A stretch of 64,000 nt of DNA, taken from NCBI RefSeq assembly GCF_002929825.1, contig NZ_PJJN01000030.1, positions 62,001-126,000 of the forward strand, given 5' to 3'. Shown one piece after another: positions 41,018 through 49,647 of the stretch. The notes under the pieces are model-generated. The model saw nothing but the letters and a program-made list of their open reading frames with translations, did no database searches and had not been told where the DNA came from. The stretch comes from Cryobacterium sp. Y29. Its GTDB lineage: Bacteria; Actinomycetota; Actinomycetes; Actinomycetales; Microbacteriaceae. Both the position numbers and the translations under genes were made by a program. The stretch's first letter is position 1, and the number at the start of each line of letters is the position of its first letter.

Positions 41018-42238
41018 ATGGCCGTCACGCTAAGAGCGATCCAGACTGTAGTTCCCCCGACGATTCTGATTCAAGAGCAGGTGCGCGATATCTTCGCTGC
41101 CCAGCCGGGGCTGAGCCGACTAGCTCAACGGCTGGTCAGCACGAGTTTCAACGTGTCGGGCATCGAGACCCGACACACCGTCATCGACGAACTCACCATC
41201 GACAACGATGCGGCCGAACCACGTTTCTTCGATGCGCGCCAGCAGCTTCTGCTGGTGCCGAGCACCAAAGTGCGCAACGAGCTCTACATCACCGAGGCCA
41301 CCAAACTCTTCGTCGAGGCTGGCCGCCGGGCGCTCGCCGCCTGCCCCGACATCCGGCCCGACGAGGTGACCCACGTCGTCACCGTCTCCTGTACCGGGTT
41401 TTACGCGCCCGGCCCCGACTACATGCTGGTGCGGGAGCTCGGGCTGAAGGCCAGTACCCAGCGTTACCACCTGGGATTCATGGGCTGCTACGCAGCAATG
41501 CCGGCCCTTCGCACCGCAAAGCAGTTCGTCGAGGCTGACCCGAACGCGGTCGTGCTCGTGGTGAGCGCGGAACTCTGCTCGCTGCACCTGCGCACCTCGA
41601 ACGACCCGGACACCATCGTTGCCTCCTCGCTATTTTCTGACGGTGCCGCCGCCGGCATCGTTAGCGCCAGAGCCCCGCTGCCCGGCGAGAAGGCCCTCGG
41701 CCTCGACCTGTTCGAGACGGTGATCACCCCGGTCGGCGAAGGCGACATGGCGTGGAAGATCGGCGATGAGGGCTTCGAGATGATTTTGAGCACGTATGTG
41801 CCGCACATCATCGACGAGCACATCGAGGGAGCCCTCGCCCCACTGTTCGCCCGCGATGCGTCAATTACCGAGCAGCTCGCCGCTGGGCTCCACGAGGAAA
41901 CGAGCGAATCAGCTGCGGGAGGTAGTGAGGCCGCCCATGTTCTCACCCTCGCGCCCCCGGCCTCGCTCAGCTCGGTGATCGAGCACTGGGCCATCCACCC
42001 GGGCGGCCGAAGCATTCTCGACAAGACCGAAGCAAAGCTCGAACTGCGCGCCGACCAGCTGAATCCATCGCGAGAGACTCTGCGCACCAACGGCAATATG
42101 AGCAGCGCGACCATTCTGTTCGTGATGAAATCCATTCTCGACGGCGCGGCCACCGCCGATGGCGAACGGGTCTGCGCCATGGCGTTCGGGCCCGGCCTCA
42201 CCGTGGAGTCCGGCCTGATGACTGTGATCGAGGGCTGA
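41018..42238 (+). CDS. Type III polyketide synthase (chalcone/alkylresorcinol synthase family)
   Basis: A 406-residue homodimeric condensing enzyme. The catalytic Cys is in LGFMGCYAAMPALRTA near residue 154, the His in EHWAIHPGGRSILDK near residue 329 and the Asn in LRTNGNMSSATILF near residue 362, a complete triad. An Ala/Ser/Glu insert near residues 290-310 is unusual. It would extend an acyl-CoA with malonyl-CoA and cyclise to a resorcinol, pyrone or related ring. The stop directly abuts the methyltransferase ATG. Product not predictable. Confidence 0.92.
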   Translation: MAVTLRAIQTVVPPTILIQEQVRDIFAAQPGLSRLAQRLVSTSFNVSGIETRHTVIDELTIDNDAAEPRFFDARQQLLLVPSTKVRNELYITEATKLFVEAGRRALAACPDIRPDEVTHVVTVSCTGFYAPGPDYMLVRELGLKASTQRYHLGFMGCYAAMPALRTAKQFVEADPNAVVLVVSAELCSLHLRTSNDPDTIVASSLFSDGAAAGIVSARAPLPGEKALGLDLFETVITPVGEGDMAWKIGDEGFEMILSTYVPHIIDEHIEGALAPLFARDASITEQLAAGLHEETSESAAGGSEAAHVLTLAPPASLSSVIEHWAIHPGGRSILDKTEAKLELRADQLNPSRETLRTNGNMSSATILFVMKSILDGAATADGERVCAMAFGPGLTVESGLMTVIEG

Positions 42239-43102
42239 ATGGCCCTTCCCTCGCTCCGCGTGCGAGCGCACAGGGCCGTGGAACTCATGGATTCTCCGCT
42301 GTGCGACCCGGCCATGCTCACCCGCACCTATCAGGATTTTCGCGTGGTCAACGCAGTCGTGTCTGGCTGGTGGAAGATCTATCGCCGCAGTATCCGCCCC
42401 GCTCTGTCAACGACGACCGAGATGACGCTGCTCGACGTTGGCTCCGGCGGCGGCGATGTGTCGCGGGCGCTGGCTCGCTGGGCCGTGCGCGACGGCCTGC
42501 GGCTCAAGGTGACCGGCATCGATCCGGATGCCCGCGCGCACGTGTTCGCGACCAGTCAGCCGAAAATCGTCGGGTTGTCATTTCAGCGGGCGCTGAGTTC
42601 TGACCTCGTAGCGGACGGCGAGCGCTTCGACTTCGTGGTCTCGAATCACGTGCTGCACCATTTGAGCGTCGACGAGCTGAAAGGGTTGCTCTTGGATTCG
42701 GAGGCGCTCGCCCGTCGCCGGGTGCTGCACGCCGACCTCGAGCGGTCGAATTTCGCCTACCTCGGGTTCGCGGCAGCGACGTCGCCGTTCTTTCGGCACT
42801 CCTACATACGCCCCGACGGGCTCACCTCGATTCAACGCAGCTATACCGCCGAAGAATTGCGGGCGGTTGTGCCCGCCGAGTGGACCGTGTCGCGCGGCCT
42901 CCCCTCGCGGTTGGAGCTGCGCTGGGAAGCTCCGACGCGGCCGGCAACGACCGCGGCTGAGTCCGCGCTGCATGTCGCGCCAGATGCTCCAGAGGCGCCA
43001 GAGGCGACAGAGGCGACAGAGGCGACAGAGGCGCCAGGGCCTGTGGGCAAACGATCAGGGTCTGATTCGGTGTCAGAGGCAGAAAGAACATCGGATGCGT
43101 GA
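42239..43102 (+). CDS. Class I SAM methyltransferase (polyketide-tailoring)
   Basis: A 287-residue protein. TLLDVGSGGGDVSRALARWA near residue 63 is the SAM motif I, VTGIDPDARA the acidic loop and FDFVVSNHVLHHLS near residue 132 motif IV/post-motif. Its place between the polyketide synthase and the hydroxylase implies O- or C-methylation of the polyketide. The C-terminal 40 residues contain the EAPEATEATEATEAP tandem repeat, probably a disordered tail. ATG follows the previous TGA with no gap. Confidence 0.85.
   Translation: MALPSLRVRAHRAVELMDSPLCDPAMLTRTYQDFRVVNAVVSGWWKIYRRSIRPALSTTTEMTLLDVGSGGGDVSRALARWAVRDGLRLKVTGIDPDARAHVFATSQPKIVGLSFQRALSSDLVADGERFDFVVSNHVLHHLSVDELKGLLLDSEALARRRVLHADLERSNFAYLGFAAATSPFFRHSYIRPDGLTSIQRSYTAEELRAVVPAEWTVSRGLPSRLELRWEAPTRPATTAAESALHVAPDAPEAPEATEATEATEAPGPVGKRSGSDSVSEAERTSDA
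42992..43036 (+). repeat. Five 9-bp tandem units inside methyltransferase gene
   Basis: Units of GAGGCGACA or GAGGCGCCA, each adding Glu-Ala-Thr or Glu-Ala-Pro to the protein tail. Because 9 is a multiple of 3, copy-number change would keep frame. Confidence 0.85.
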
Positions 43103-44273
43103 CGTGGTTATCGTCGGTGGGGGACCGGTGGGCACGATGCTCGCCTGCGTCCTCGCCGTCGGCGGGCTCGACGTCGAGGTGCTCGAGCAGCGTGCGCAGC
43201 CGTCGCTGCGCTCGCGGGCAATCGGCATCCACCCGCCGTCGCTGCGGGCACTCGCCGCAATCGGTGTTGCTGACGCCCTCCTGGAGCGAGCCGTGCGCAT
43301 TCGCGCGGGGGAGGTGCGCTCCGACGGCCGTAAGCTCGGGCAGCTGTCGTTTGAACGGGCAGCGCCGGGATATCCGTTCGTGGTCGCCCTGCCGCAGTAC
43401 GAGACGGAGGCCCTGCTGCGCGCGCGGTTCGACGAACTCCGGCCCGGACGATATCGCAGCGGCGTGACGATGACCGGGGTGCGCGACCGCGGTGACGCCG
43501 TCGCGGTGTCCACCGATTCCGGCCCGATCGAGGCTCGCTATGTGATCGGGGCCGACGGAGGGCGCAGCCGAGTACGCGAGGCGGCGGGCATCGCGTGGCG
43601 GCAGCTCGGGCGCAGCGAAACCTATCTCATGGGCGACTTCGTCGACACTGCCCCGACGAGCACCCATCCCGGCGCGGTGCTCTATTTCGAGCGCGGTGGC
43701 GTGGTCGAGTCGTTTCCGCTGCCCGATGGTCGTCGCCGCTGGGTGGCCATGACCGATTTTCTCGCAACGGATGCCGACAGCGCCGACCTGGCCGCGCTTA
43801 TTCGTCATCGAACGGGGGTGCGTGTGGTCGAACCCCTCGGGGCCGCCAGCGCGTTTGCCGTACAGCAGAGGCTGGCCCGGCGCATGCATTCGAAATCGCT
43901 GCGCGTTCCGGGCAGGCCGATGTCCGGTCCCCGGGATGCGGGCCGCATCGTGCTGGTTGGCGACGCGGCGCACGAGATCAGTCCGATCGGCGGGCAGGGC
44001 ATGAATCTCGGCTGGCTCGATGCCGTTGCACTCGCGCCGGCGCTGCAGCGGGCGTTGCTCGATCCGGCGGCGGCGGCATCCGTTTTGGCAACGTACGACC
44101 GCACCCGTCGCAGTGCAGGGCGTCGCGCTGCCCTGCAGGCCGGATTCAACATGAATATGGGCCGCCCCGCCCACGGTGCGCGGCTCCGCGCCCGCAATGC
44201 GGTCGTGCGCTCACTCACGTTGCCGCCGGCCAACGAGGTCGTTGCCCGCGCGTTCACCATGCGCTGGCTGTGA
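43095..44273 (+). CDS. FAD-dependent aromatic-ring monooxygenase
   Basis: A 392-residue group A flavoprotein hydroxylase (UbiH/PHBH-like). DVVIVGGGPVGTMLACVLA at the N-terminus is the GxGxxG motif, YVIGADGGRSRVREAAGI near residue 157 the DG motif, and GRIVLVGDAAHEISPIGGQG near residue 285 the GD motif. The start is ATG 43095, 8 bp inside the methyltransferase gene; the longer frame before it is a shadow. It is the third gene of the polyketide cassette and would hydroxylate the ring. Confidence 0.9.
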   Translation: MRDVVIVGGGPVGTMLACVLAVGGLDVEVLEQRAQPSLRSRAIGIHPPSLRALAAIGVADALLERAVRIRAGEVRSDGRKLGQLSFERAAPGYPFVVALPQYETEALLRARFDELRPGRYRSGVTMTGVRDRGDAVAVSTDSGPIEARYVIGADGGRSRVREAAGIAWRQLGRSETYLMGDFVDTAPTSTHPGAVLYFERGGVVESFPLPDGRRRWVAMTDFLATDADSADLAALIRHRTGVRVVEPLGAASAFAVQQRLARRMHSKSLRVPGRPMSGPRDAGRIVLVGDAAHEISPIGGQGMNLGWLDAVALAPALQRALLDPAAAASVLATYDRTRRSAGRRAALQAGFNMNMGRPAHGARLRARNAVVRSLTLPPANEVVARAFTMRWL

Positions 44274-44313
44274 CTGGTGCGGGCACCGGCCGCGCATCGA
44301 GTTGAATAGATGG

Positions 44314-45921
44314 GTGACTTCTGCAACTCTGATACCTCGCCTGCGCACCGACCTCGCTGCCGCCCACTTCTCGGTTCCCGGCCTGACCGGCCTGTGGGGG
44401 ATCGAAGCGGATGCCGCGCTGCACCGCAACCAGAGGGTTCCGGCCCGGCGGGCGCTCGCCGCCCTCGCTGTCAAACTCGGCCGGAACGAGCCCGCCGCGA
44501 CCCTGGCCCGGCTGTTCCTGCTCGGTGACCCGGTTTCAAGCGCGGACCTCGACGCCGCGCTGCCGTCGCTCGGGGCTGCCGGAGCCCTGGAGCTGAGTCT
44601 TGTGGCCGCCGACGATGACTCGCGCGTGCGCCCGCTCGTCGACTTGCGCCCGTATACCTTCATCGACGCCCACGGCGCCGACAGCTGGTGGATCGTGAGC
44701 GATCTCGGGGAGCTGGCGCTGGGGCATGCGCTCGGTGAAACCCATGTTCTCGGCATCGGCGGGGCGTCCCGCACCCTGAGCGGACTCATGATGCCAAACC
44801 CGGTGGAGCGCGCGCTCGACATCGGCACCGGCTGCGGAATCCAGGCCATGCACGCCTCCCGGAACGCCGAGCATGTCGTTGCGACTGATATCTCGGTGCG
44901 GGCGCTCGAGCTCGCGGCGCTGAACGCGACGCTCAACGAGATCGACAATATCGAGTTTCGGTTCGGCAGCTTGTTCGAGCCGGTGGTGGGGGAGAAGTTC
45001 GATCACATCATCTCGAATCCGCCGTTCGTGATCACACCGCGGGCTGAGGGTGTGCCGAGCTACGAGTATCGTGACGGCGGAATGGTCGGCGACGCGCTGG
45101 TCGAGGCCGTCGTGCGCGGGGCCGCCGACCATCTCACGCCCGGCGGCGTCGTGCAGCTGCTCGGTAATTGGGAATACCACGGCGAAATGGATGCCTTCGA
45201 GCGGCTCGAGCGCTGGCTCACGCCCGCGAGGCTCCCGGGGGCCGGCACGCCCGCGACATTCCCGGCGGCCGCACCGGCCGCATCCTCGCCGGCACTCGAC
45301 GCGTGGATCATCGAACGTGAAGTGCAATCGCCGGGCCAATACGCCGAAACCTGGATTCGCGACGGCGGCACCCAGCCCGGCCCCGACTTCGACCGGCTGT
45401 ACGACGCCTGGTTACAGGACTTCGACGCGCGCGGCGTGCGCCGGGTCGGGTTCGGCTACCTACTGCTGCGGCTGCCTCACGCGGGGCTTGCCGCCCCCAC
45501 CCTGCGTCGCCTCGAACGGATGCCCGACGCCCTCGGCCACAACCCGGCCGGCCTCGGCGCGCACCTCGCCGAGTGCCTCGCCGCCCACGACTGGCAGGCT
45601 CAAACGGAGGACGCACGCCTGTTGCGCACGCAGCTCACCGTGGCTACTGACGTCACCGAGGAACGCCACTACTGGCCCGGTCAGCAGGATCCGACGCTCA
45701 TGACCCTGCATCAGGGCAGTGGATTCGGCCGTTCGGTTCCCCTCGACACGGCACTGGCCGGGCTGGTCGGCGCCTGCGACGGCGAGCTCGCCGTCGGCGC
45801 CATCATCGGCGCTCTCGCCCAGCTGCTCGCGGCAGACGAGGCAGCGCTGACCGCCGAACTCCTGCCGAAGGTGCGTGGGCTGCTCGTCGACGGCTTCCTG
45901 TTGTTGCCCCAGCCCGCCTAG
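44314..45921 (+). CDS. HemK/PrmC-like methyltransferase with N- and C-terminal extensions
   Basis: A 535-residue protein. RALDIGTGCGIQAMHASRNA near residue 170 is SAM motif I, and HIISNPPFVITPRAEG near residue 233 is the NPPF/NPPY motif of amino- or amide-N methyltransferases such as PrmC, RsmC and TrmN. About 160 residues precede the methyltransferase fold and about 240 follow, with a Pro/Ala-rich linker near 310-330. This matches actinobacterial proteins annotated DUF7059/DUF7782. The start is GTG 44314; the upstream frame is a shadow. The substrate is unknown. Confidence 0.8.
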   Translation: MTSATLIPRLRTDLAAAHFSVPGLTGLWGIEADAALHRNQRVPARRALAALAVKLGRNEPAATLARLFLLGDPVSSADLDAALPSLGAAGALELSLVAADDDSRVRPLVDLRPYTFIDAHGADSWWIVSDLGELALGHALGETHVLGIGGASRTLSGLMMPNPVERALDIGTGCGIQAMHASRNAEHVVATDISVRALELAALNATLNEIDNIEFRFGSLFEPVVGEKFDHIISNPPFVITPRAEGVPSYEYRDGGMVGDALVEAVVRGAADHLTPGGVVQLLGNWEYHGEMDAFERLERWLTPARLPGAGTPATFPAAAPAASSPALDAWIIEREVQSPGQYAETWIRDGGTQPGPDFDRLYDAWLQDFDARGVRRVGFGYLLLRLPHAGLAAPTLRRLERMPDALGHNPAGLGAHLAECLAAHDWQAQTEDARLLRTQLTVATDVTEERHYWPGQQDPTLMTLHQGSGFGRSVPLDTALAGLVGACDGELAVGAIIGALAQLLAADEAALTAELLPKVRGLLVDGFLLLPQPA

Positions 45922-45938
45922 CACCGCGGCCCCGCCCC

Positions 45939-46034
45939 GCGCATAACTCCTGCAAAGTGCCCACGCCCCAGAAAATTCGGCCGGAATTCCGGGCATCCGC
46001 TTGGCACCGGTCACAAATTGCAGGAGTTATGCGC
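45939..46034. repeat. 17-bp inverted repeat with 62-bp spacer
   Basis: GCGCATAACTCCTGCAA (45939-45955) and its exact complement TTGCAGGAGTTATGCGC (46018-46034) flank an intergenic spacer. No coding sense is visible. It looks like a small palindromic mobile or regulatory unit. Confidence 0.8.
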
Positions 46035-46135
46035 CGACACCGGGCGCCGACACCGGGCGCGGGCACAGGAAACGGGAACGGGGGCGCCGACACCGGGGCG
46101 CGGGAACGGGGCGCGGGCGCCGGGGGCGCAGGCGC
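46031..46135. repeat. GC-rich irregular tandem repeats before SDR gene
   Basis: The stretch is built from imperfect copies of GGGCGCCGACACC and CGGGAACGGGGCGC. It abuts the -10 box of the following gene. Confidence 0.7.
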
Positions 46136-46141
46136 TAACCT
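46136..46141 (+). promoter_or_regulatory. -10 box for leaderless SDR gene
   Basis: TAACCT ends exactly 6 nt before ATG 46148 with no ribosome binding site. Confidence 0.45.
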
Positions 46142-46147
46142 GACGCC

Positions 46148-46951
46148 ATGACTTCTGCACACCCGCTTCCGGTTGCCTTCGACCTCGGCGGGCGCACCGC
46201 GCTTGTCACCGGGGCGGGGAGTGCCACCGGCATCGGCTTCGCTGCAGCACGGATGCTCGGTGAACTCGGCGCCCGGGTGATTCTCACCGGAACGACGGCG
46301 CGGGTATTCGACCGCGCGGAAGAACTCACCGCCGACGGCCTCGATGCCGTCGGAATCGTCTGCACCCTCGACTCGGCCGCCGACGCTGCGGGGCTGGAGG
46401 CGGCCCTCAGCGCGGGCGGGCACAAGCCGACGATTCTCGTGAACAACGCTGGCATGGTCGCCGTCGGCGACGCTGAGATGGGCCACGGCGACATTCTGAC
46501 CAGCCCTGCCGAGTGGGATCGGGGCCTTGCCATCAACCTGTCCACGGCCTTTCACGCCACGCGCGCCGTGATCAGTTTCATGCGCGCGGCCGGCTGGGGC
46601 CGCATTGTGACGGTGTCGAGCGTGAGCGGATCGATCATGGCGAGTCGCGGCGATGTCGCCTACGCCGCGGCGAAGGCCGGCTTGGTGGGGCTGACCCGAG
46701 CCCTCGCCGTCGACGAAGCCGGTGCCGGCATCACCTCCAACGCCGTCGCTCCTGGCTGGATCGCGACCGGCTCCCAACTCACGAGCGAGGCCCTGGAAGG
46801 TGCGCTCGTACCGGCTGGTCGCAGCGGTACACCGGGAGAGGTCGCATCCGTCATTGCATTTCTCGCCTCGCCCGGAGCCGCCTACGTCACCGGGCAGGTG
46901 ATCGTCGTCGACGGCGGAAACTCCGTGGCTGAGCAACGTCGCCCGGCCTGA
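46148..46951 (+). CDS. Short-chain dehydrogenase/reductase
   Basis: A 267-residue SDR of the FabG type. TALVTGAGSATGIGFAAARM near residue 19 is the cofactor glycine motif, ILVNNAGMVAVG near residue 97 the NAG motif, SSVSGSIMASRGDVAYAAAK near residue 157 has the catalytic Ser and YxxxK. The C-terminal GAAYVTGQVIVVDGGNS is intact. Substrate unknown; probably its own transcript. Confidence 0.92.
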   Translation: MTSAHPLPVAFDLGGRTALVTGAGSATGIGFAAARMLGELGARVILTGTTARVFDRAEELTADGLDAVGIVCTLDSAADAAGLEAALSAGGHKPTILVNNAGMVAVGDAEMGHGDILTSPAEWDRGLAINLSTAFHATRAVISFMRAAGWGRIVTVSSVSGSIMASRGDVAYAAAKAGLVGLTRALAVDEAGAGITSNAVAPGWIATGSQLTSEALEGALVPAGRSGTPGEVASVIAFLASPGAAYVTGQVIVVDGGNSVAEQRRPA

Positions 46952-47245
46952 CCTCCAGGTCTTCGGGGTGGCCCGGCGCTGGGCCAGGAAACCGCCAAAG
47001 CCCGCGTCGTTCTCGATCTGCACCAAGATCGGCTTGCCCGCTTCGACCAAGCACTGCCGTTATTGAGTGGATGCTGCCCCGTGACCCCAGCCGGTTCACC
47101 GGTTAGTTGGTCAGATAACTAACTAACGACCTTCAGGATAAAGTGCCAGCCCGCACGGTCTGCGGTAGTTTGGACTCATGACTGGCGCCGTACTGAACAA
47201 CCACGGGCGCGCGCCCGAGATCAGCCGTTCTGAAACAGACCGATC
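46952..47245. other. Intergenic region with possible gene fragment and operator
   Basis: On the minus strand, 46960-47050 encodes VEAGKPILVQIENDAGFGGF, which has the flavour of a glycosidase active-site strand but no start, stop context or neighbours. Downstream of it lies the 47102-47123 inverted repeat. Otherwise nothing is recognisable. Confidence 0.35.
47102..47123. promoter_or_regulatory. Palindromic operator-like site before amine oxidase gene
   Basis: GTTAGTT and AACTAAC form a 7-8-7 inverted repeat in an AT-richer stretch about 125 bp upstream of the amine oxidase gene. Size and symmetry fit a TetR or MarR dimer site; no regulator gene is adjacent. Confidence 0.4.
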
Positions 47246-48658
47246 GTGAATCGACGCACTTTTCTGCTCGGCACGGCGTCGGGATTTTCGGTCTTGGCGC
47301 TCGCCGCGTGCGTGACGCCGCAGCCGGTGCCGTCACCGTCCGTTGTGCCATCCACGCTGACACCGTCGATCGTGCCCCAGCCGCTCACGGTCTCCCGGAC
47401 CAACTGGTCGAGCGACCCCTTCTCCCGCGGATCCTTCAGCTACGCCGCCGTCGGAGCTACCCCTGAGCACCGAATGGACCTCGGTCAGTCCGTCGACGCC
47501 CGCGTGTTCTTCGCCGGTGAAGCTACCGCGGCTGAGGAGCCCGGAACCGTGCAGGGCGCGCGTGCCTCTGGCCTGCTGGCGGCCAGCGAGGTGCGTGACG
47601 TCGCGGCCCCGGGGGAACGCATCACCATTATTGGTGCCGGAATTGCCGGCATCACGGCGGCTCGCCAACTCGTCGACGACGGCTTCAACGTGGTCGTCAT
47701 CGAGGCGCGGGATCGCATCGGCGGGCGTATCGACACCGTCAGTGGCGACTGGCCGTTTCCGATCGAACGGGGCCCCTCGTTCGTGCATCGAACGTCGGTG
47801 GATTTTCTGGACGACGAACTGACCGCCCTCGGGGTGAAGCTCTTACCGTTCGCGCACACGCCAGAGGTGCGCACCCGGGCCGGGGCTGTCGTGGACGTGT
47901 CGCCGCTGGGTACTCAAGCCGTAGCCGGCGCGCTCAGCTGGGCGGCCAGTCAGCAGCAGGATGTCTCGGTCGAACGCGCCCTGATTGATTCGGGCGAGGC
48001 AAGCCTGTCGAAGACCCCGAACGCCGAAGGCCTCTCGGATGCCGACTGGCTCGAGTACGAAATCGCTACGAAACTCAAGGTCGAATCCGGGGCCACCCCG
48101 AGCCAGCAATCGGCCTGGTACACAACCGACATCGCGAGTAGCGACGACGATCAAATCGTGATCGGTGGATACTCGACCCTGCTCACCAGCGATGCGGAAG
48201 GCCTCGAACTGTTGCTCTCCCAGGTGGTCAACCGTGTGGCCCACGACAACAACGGCGTGAGCCTGCGCCTCGGCACCGGAGAGTCGTTGTCCGCCGATCG
48301 AGTCATCGTGACCGTGCCGCTTGGTGTGCTGAAGGATGCGGCGATCGAATTCTCGCCGGCGCTGCCGTTTTCTCACCGAGGTGCGATCGCCGCCCTCGGC
48401 ATGGGCGTGGTCGATAAGATCTGGCTGCGCTTCGACGTGCCGTTCTGGGACACGTCGGCCAGGCTCTGGACCATCGTCGGCGAAGACGCCGACTTTCCGG
48501 TTTGGATCAACATGATGCCGCTCACCGGCGAACCCGTTCTGATGGGCCTGGTCGCCGCCGAAAACGCGACCAGGCTATCCGAGCTCGATGATGACGCCTT
48601 TCTCGCAGCAGCGCTCACCGGCCTCGAGCCGTTCCTCGCGGTGCCTGACGCGAAGTAG
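47246..48658 (+). CDS. Secreted flavin amine oxidase with circularly permuted domains
   Basis: A 470-residue protein. The N-terminus MNRRTFLLGTASGFSVLALA then AC combines a twin-arginine motif with a lipobox (Cys 22), so export as a lipoprotein is likely. Residues 50-117 (WSSDPFSRGSFSYAAVG, ARVFFAGEAT, TVQGARASGLLAASEV) correspond to the usual C-terminus of monoamine oxidases. The FAD Rossmann motif ITIIGAGIAGITAARQLVDD and EARDRIGGRIDT, normally at the N-terminus, come only at 126-164. The chain ends at about ALTGLEPFLAVPDAK, just where the usual C-terminal block would begin. The start is GTG 47246 after weak signals. Substrate amine unknown. Confidence 0.85.
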   Translation: MNRRTFLLGTASGFSVLALAACVTPQPVPSPSVVPSTLTPSIVPQPLTVSRTNWSSDPFSRGSFSYAAVGATPEHRMDLGQSVDARVFFAGEATAAEEPGTVQGARASGLLAASEVRDVAAPGERITIIGAGIAGITAARQLVDDGFNVVVIEARDRIGGRIDTVSGDWPFPIERGPSFVHRTSVDFLDDELTALGVKLLPFAHTPEVRTRAGAVVDVSPLGTQAVAGALSWAASQQQDVSVERALIDSGEASLSKTPNAEGLSDADWLEYEIATKLKVESGATPSQQSAWYTTDIASSDDDQIVIGGYSTLLTSDAEGLELLLSQVVNRVAHDNNGVSLRLGTGESLSADRVIVTVPLGVLKDAAIEFSPALPFSHRGAIAALGMGVVDKIWLRFDVPFWDTSARLWTIVGEDADFPVWINMMPLTGEPVLMGLVAAENATRLSELDDDAFLAAALTGLEPFLAVPDAK

Positions 48659-48687
48659 CCCAACGTCAAGTAGCCGAAGCGGAAGGC

Positions 48688-49347
48688 TCAGGCGGAGTTG
48701 CGCCACGGCGGAAGGAGGTGCCGCGGCATCCGCTTCAGCCGGGTGATCCCGGTGAGCAGCGCCGCAATTCCGGTGATGATCATCACGATGATCAGGCAGT
48801 ACAACACGGTCTCGCCGGGGCCGCTCACCTGCCGGGCATCGAGAAAAAAGTAGGGGTACCAGCCCACGACTGGCCCACGAATGAGCGTGAAGACCAGCCA
48901 GAACACAGGAAAAACGATGGCCCAGCCAAGATATTTCCACGACAGGCAGGCCTTATACGGGTCGACGATCCAGTCGATGAGGGCGAATGCCGGAATCACG
49001 AAGTGCAGAAACTGGCTCGACCACGGCACCTCGATGGAGTAGTTCGCGCTGGAGGACTGCCAGACGATGATGCCGTAGACCACGCCCGAAACCAGAATAT
49101 AGGTCGTGACCATGGCCCGAAGCATGTCGAGCCAGGCCGGATCGGTAGGCCGTCGCAGCGCGACAACGGCGGCCGACATAAAGACGAGAATCGACACGAT
49201 GGCGCTCTGCACCGTGAAATAGCTGAAGAAATTCGCGATCGCGAACGTGGACACGCCGAGTGTGTACTGAAAATATCCGACGAGGGCAACGAGTCCCGTC
49301 GCGGTCAATCCCAGGCGCGCCACACCGAACGCGGTCCGCGCTCTCAT
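48688..49347 (-). CDS. Pr6Pr family membrane protein
   Basis: A 219-residue protein with six predicted membrane helices. SYFTVQSAIVSILVFMSAA, SQFLHFVIPAFALIDWIVD and RGPVVGWYPYFFLDARQVSG match the FAR-17a/AIG1-like Pr6Pr group, whose eukaryotic relatives hydrolyse fatty-acid esters of hydroxy fatty acids. The start is ATG 49347 with GGGTACGGGA upstream; the open frame extends to 49485 but that part lacks a membrane or family match. It converges on the amine oxidase gene. Confidence 0.8.
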   Translation of the reverse strand: MRARTAFGVARLGLTATGLVALVGYFQYTLGVSTFAIANFFSYFTVQSAIVSILVFMSAAVVALRRPTDPAWLDMLRAMVTTYILVSGVVYGIIVWQSSSANYSIEVPWSSQFLHFVIPAFALIDWIVDPYKACLSWKYLGWAIVFPVFWLVFTLIRGPVVGWYPYFFLDARQVSGPGETVLYCLIIVMIITGIAALLTGITRLKRMPRHLLPPWRNSA

Positions 49348-49647
49348 TCCCGTACCCCGGACGGGCTCGTGCGCGCGGTCATAGACTAACGCTACGCCAG
49401 CGCCGGGGAGCCCCCATCCGCAGGAGATGATCTCAAACCCGCCCTCGACGGTGGCATCGGCATCACTCACCTCGACGGCGGTCACGACGGCGCAGCACGG
49501 TGCGGTTTTCAGCCAGAGCAGCAGGCTCGTAACGGATGCTTCCCACCCCTCGATCTCGACACTGCCTGCGGGCTGGTTACGAGCGCAGGGTTACGGCAGA
49601 CACGAGGCCGGGCCCTACTCTGGAAGCACCGAAACCCTGGAGGAACA
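49348..49647. other. Divergent promoter region
   Basis: Three hundred base pairs between the divergent Pr6Pr and RraA genes. TAGTCT on the minus strand near 49382-49387 is a plausible -10 for the Pr6Pr gene. No gene or repeat is seen. Confidence 0.4.

Noticed and set aside
46887..47099. Minus-strand frame with VEAGKPILVQIENDAGFGGF as a gene
   Set aside because: The recognisable part is only about 30 residues, overlaps the SDR gene end, and has no plausible start or continuing homology; kept only as a note.
49348..49485. N-terminal extension of the Pr6Pr protein from 49485
   Set aside because: The extra 46 residues are hydrophilic with no family match, whereas ATG 49347 has a ribosome binding site and begins the first helix.
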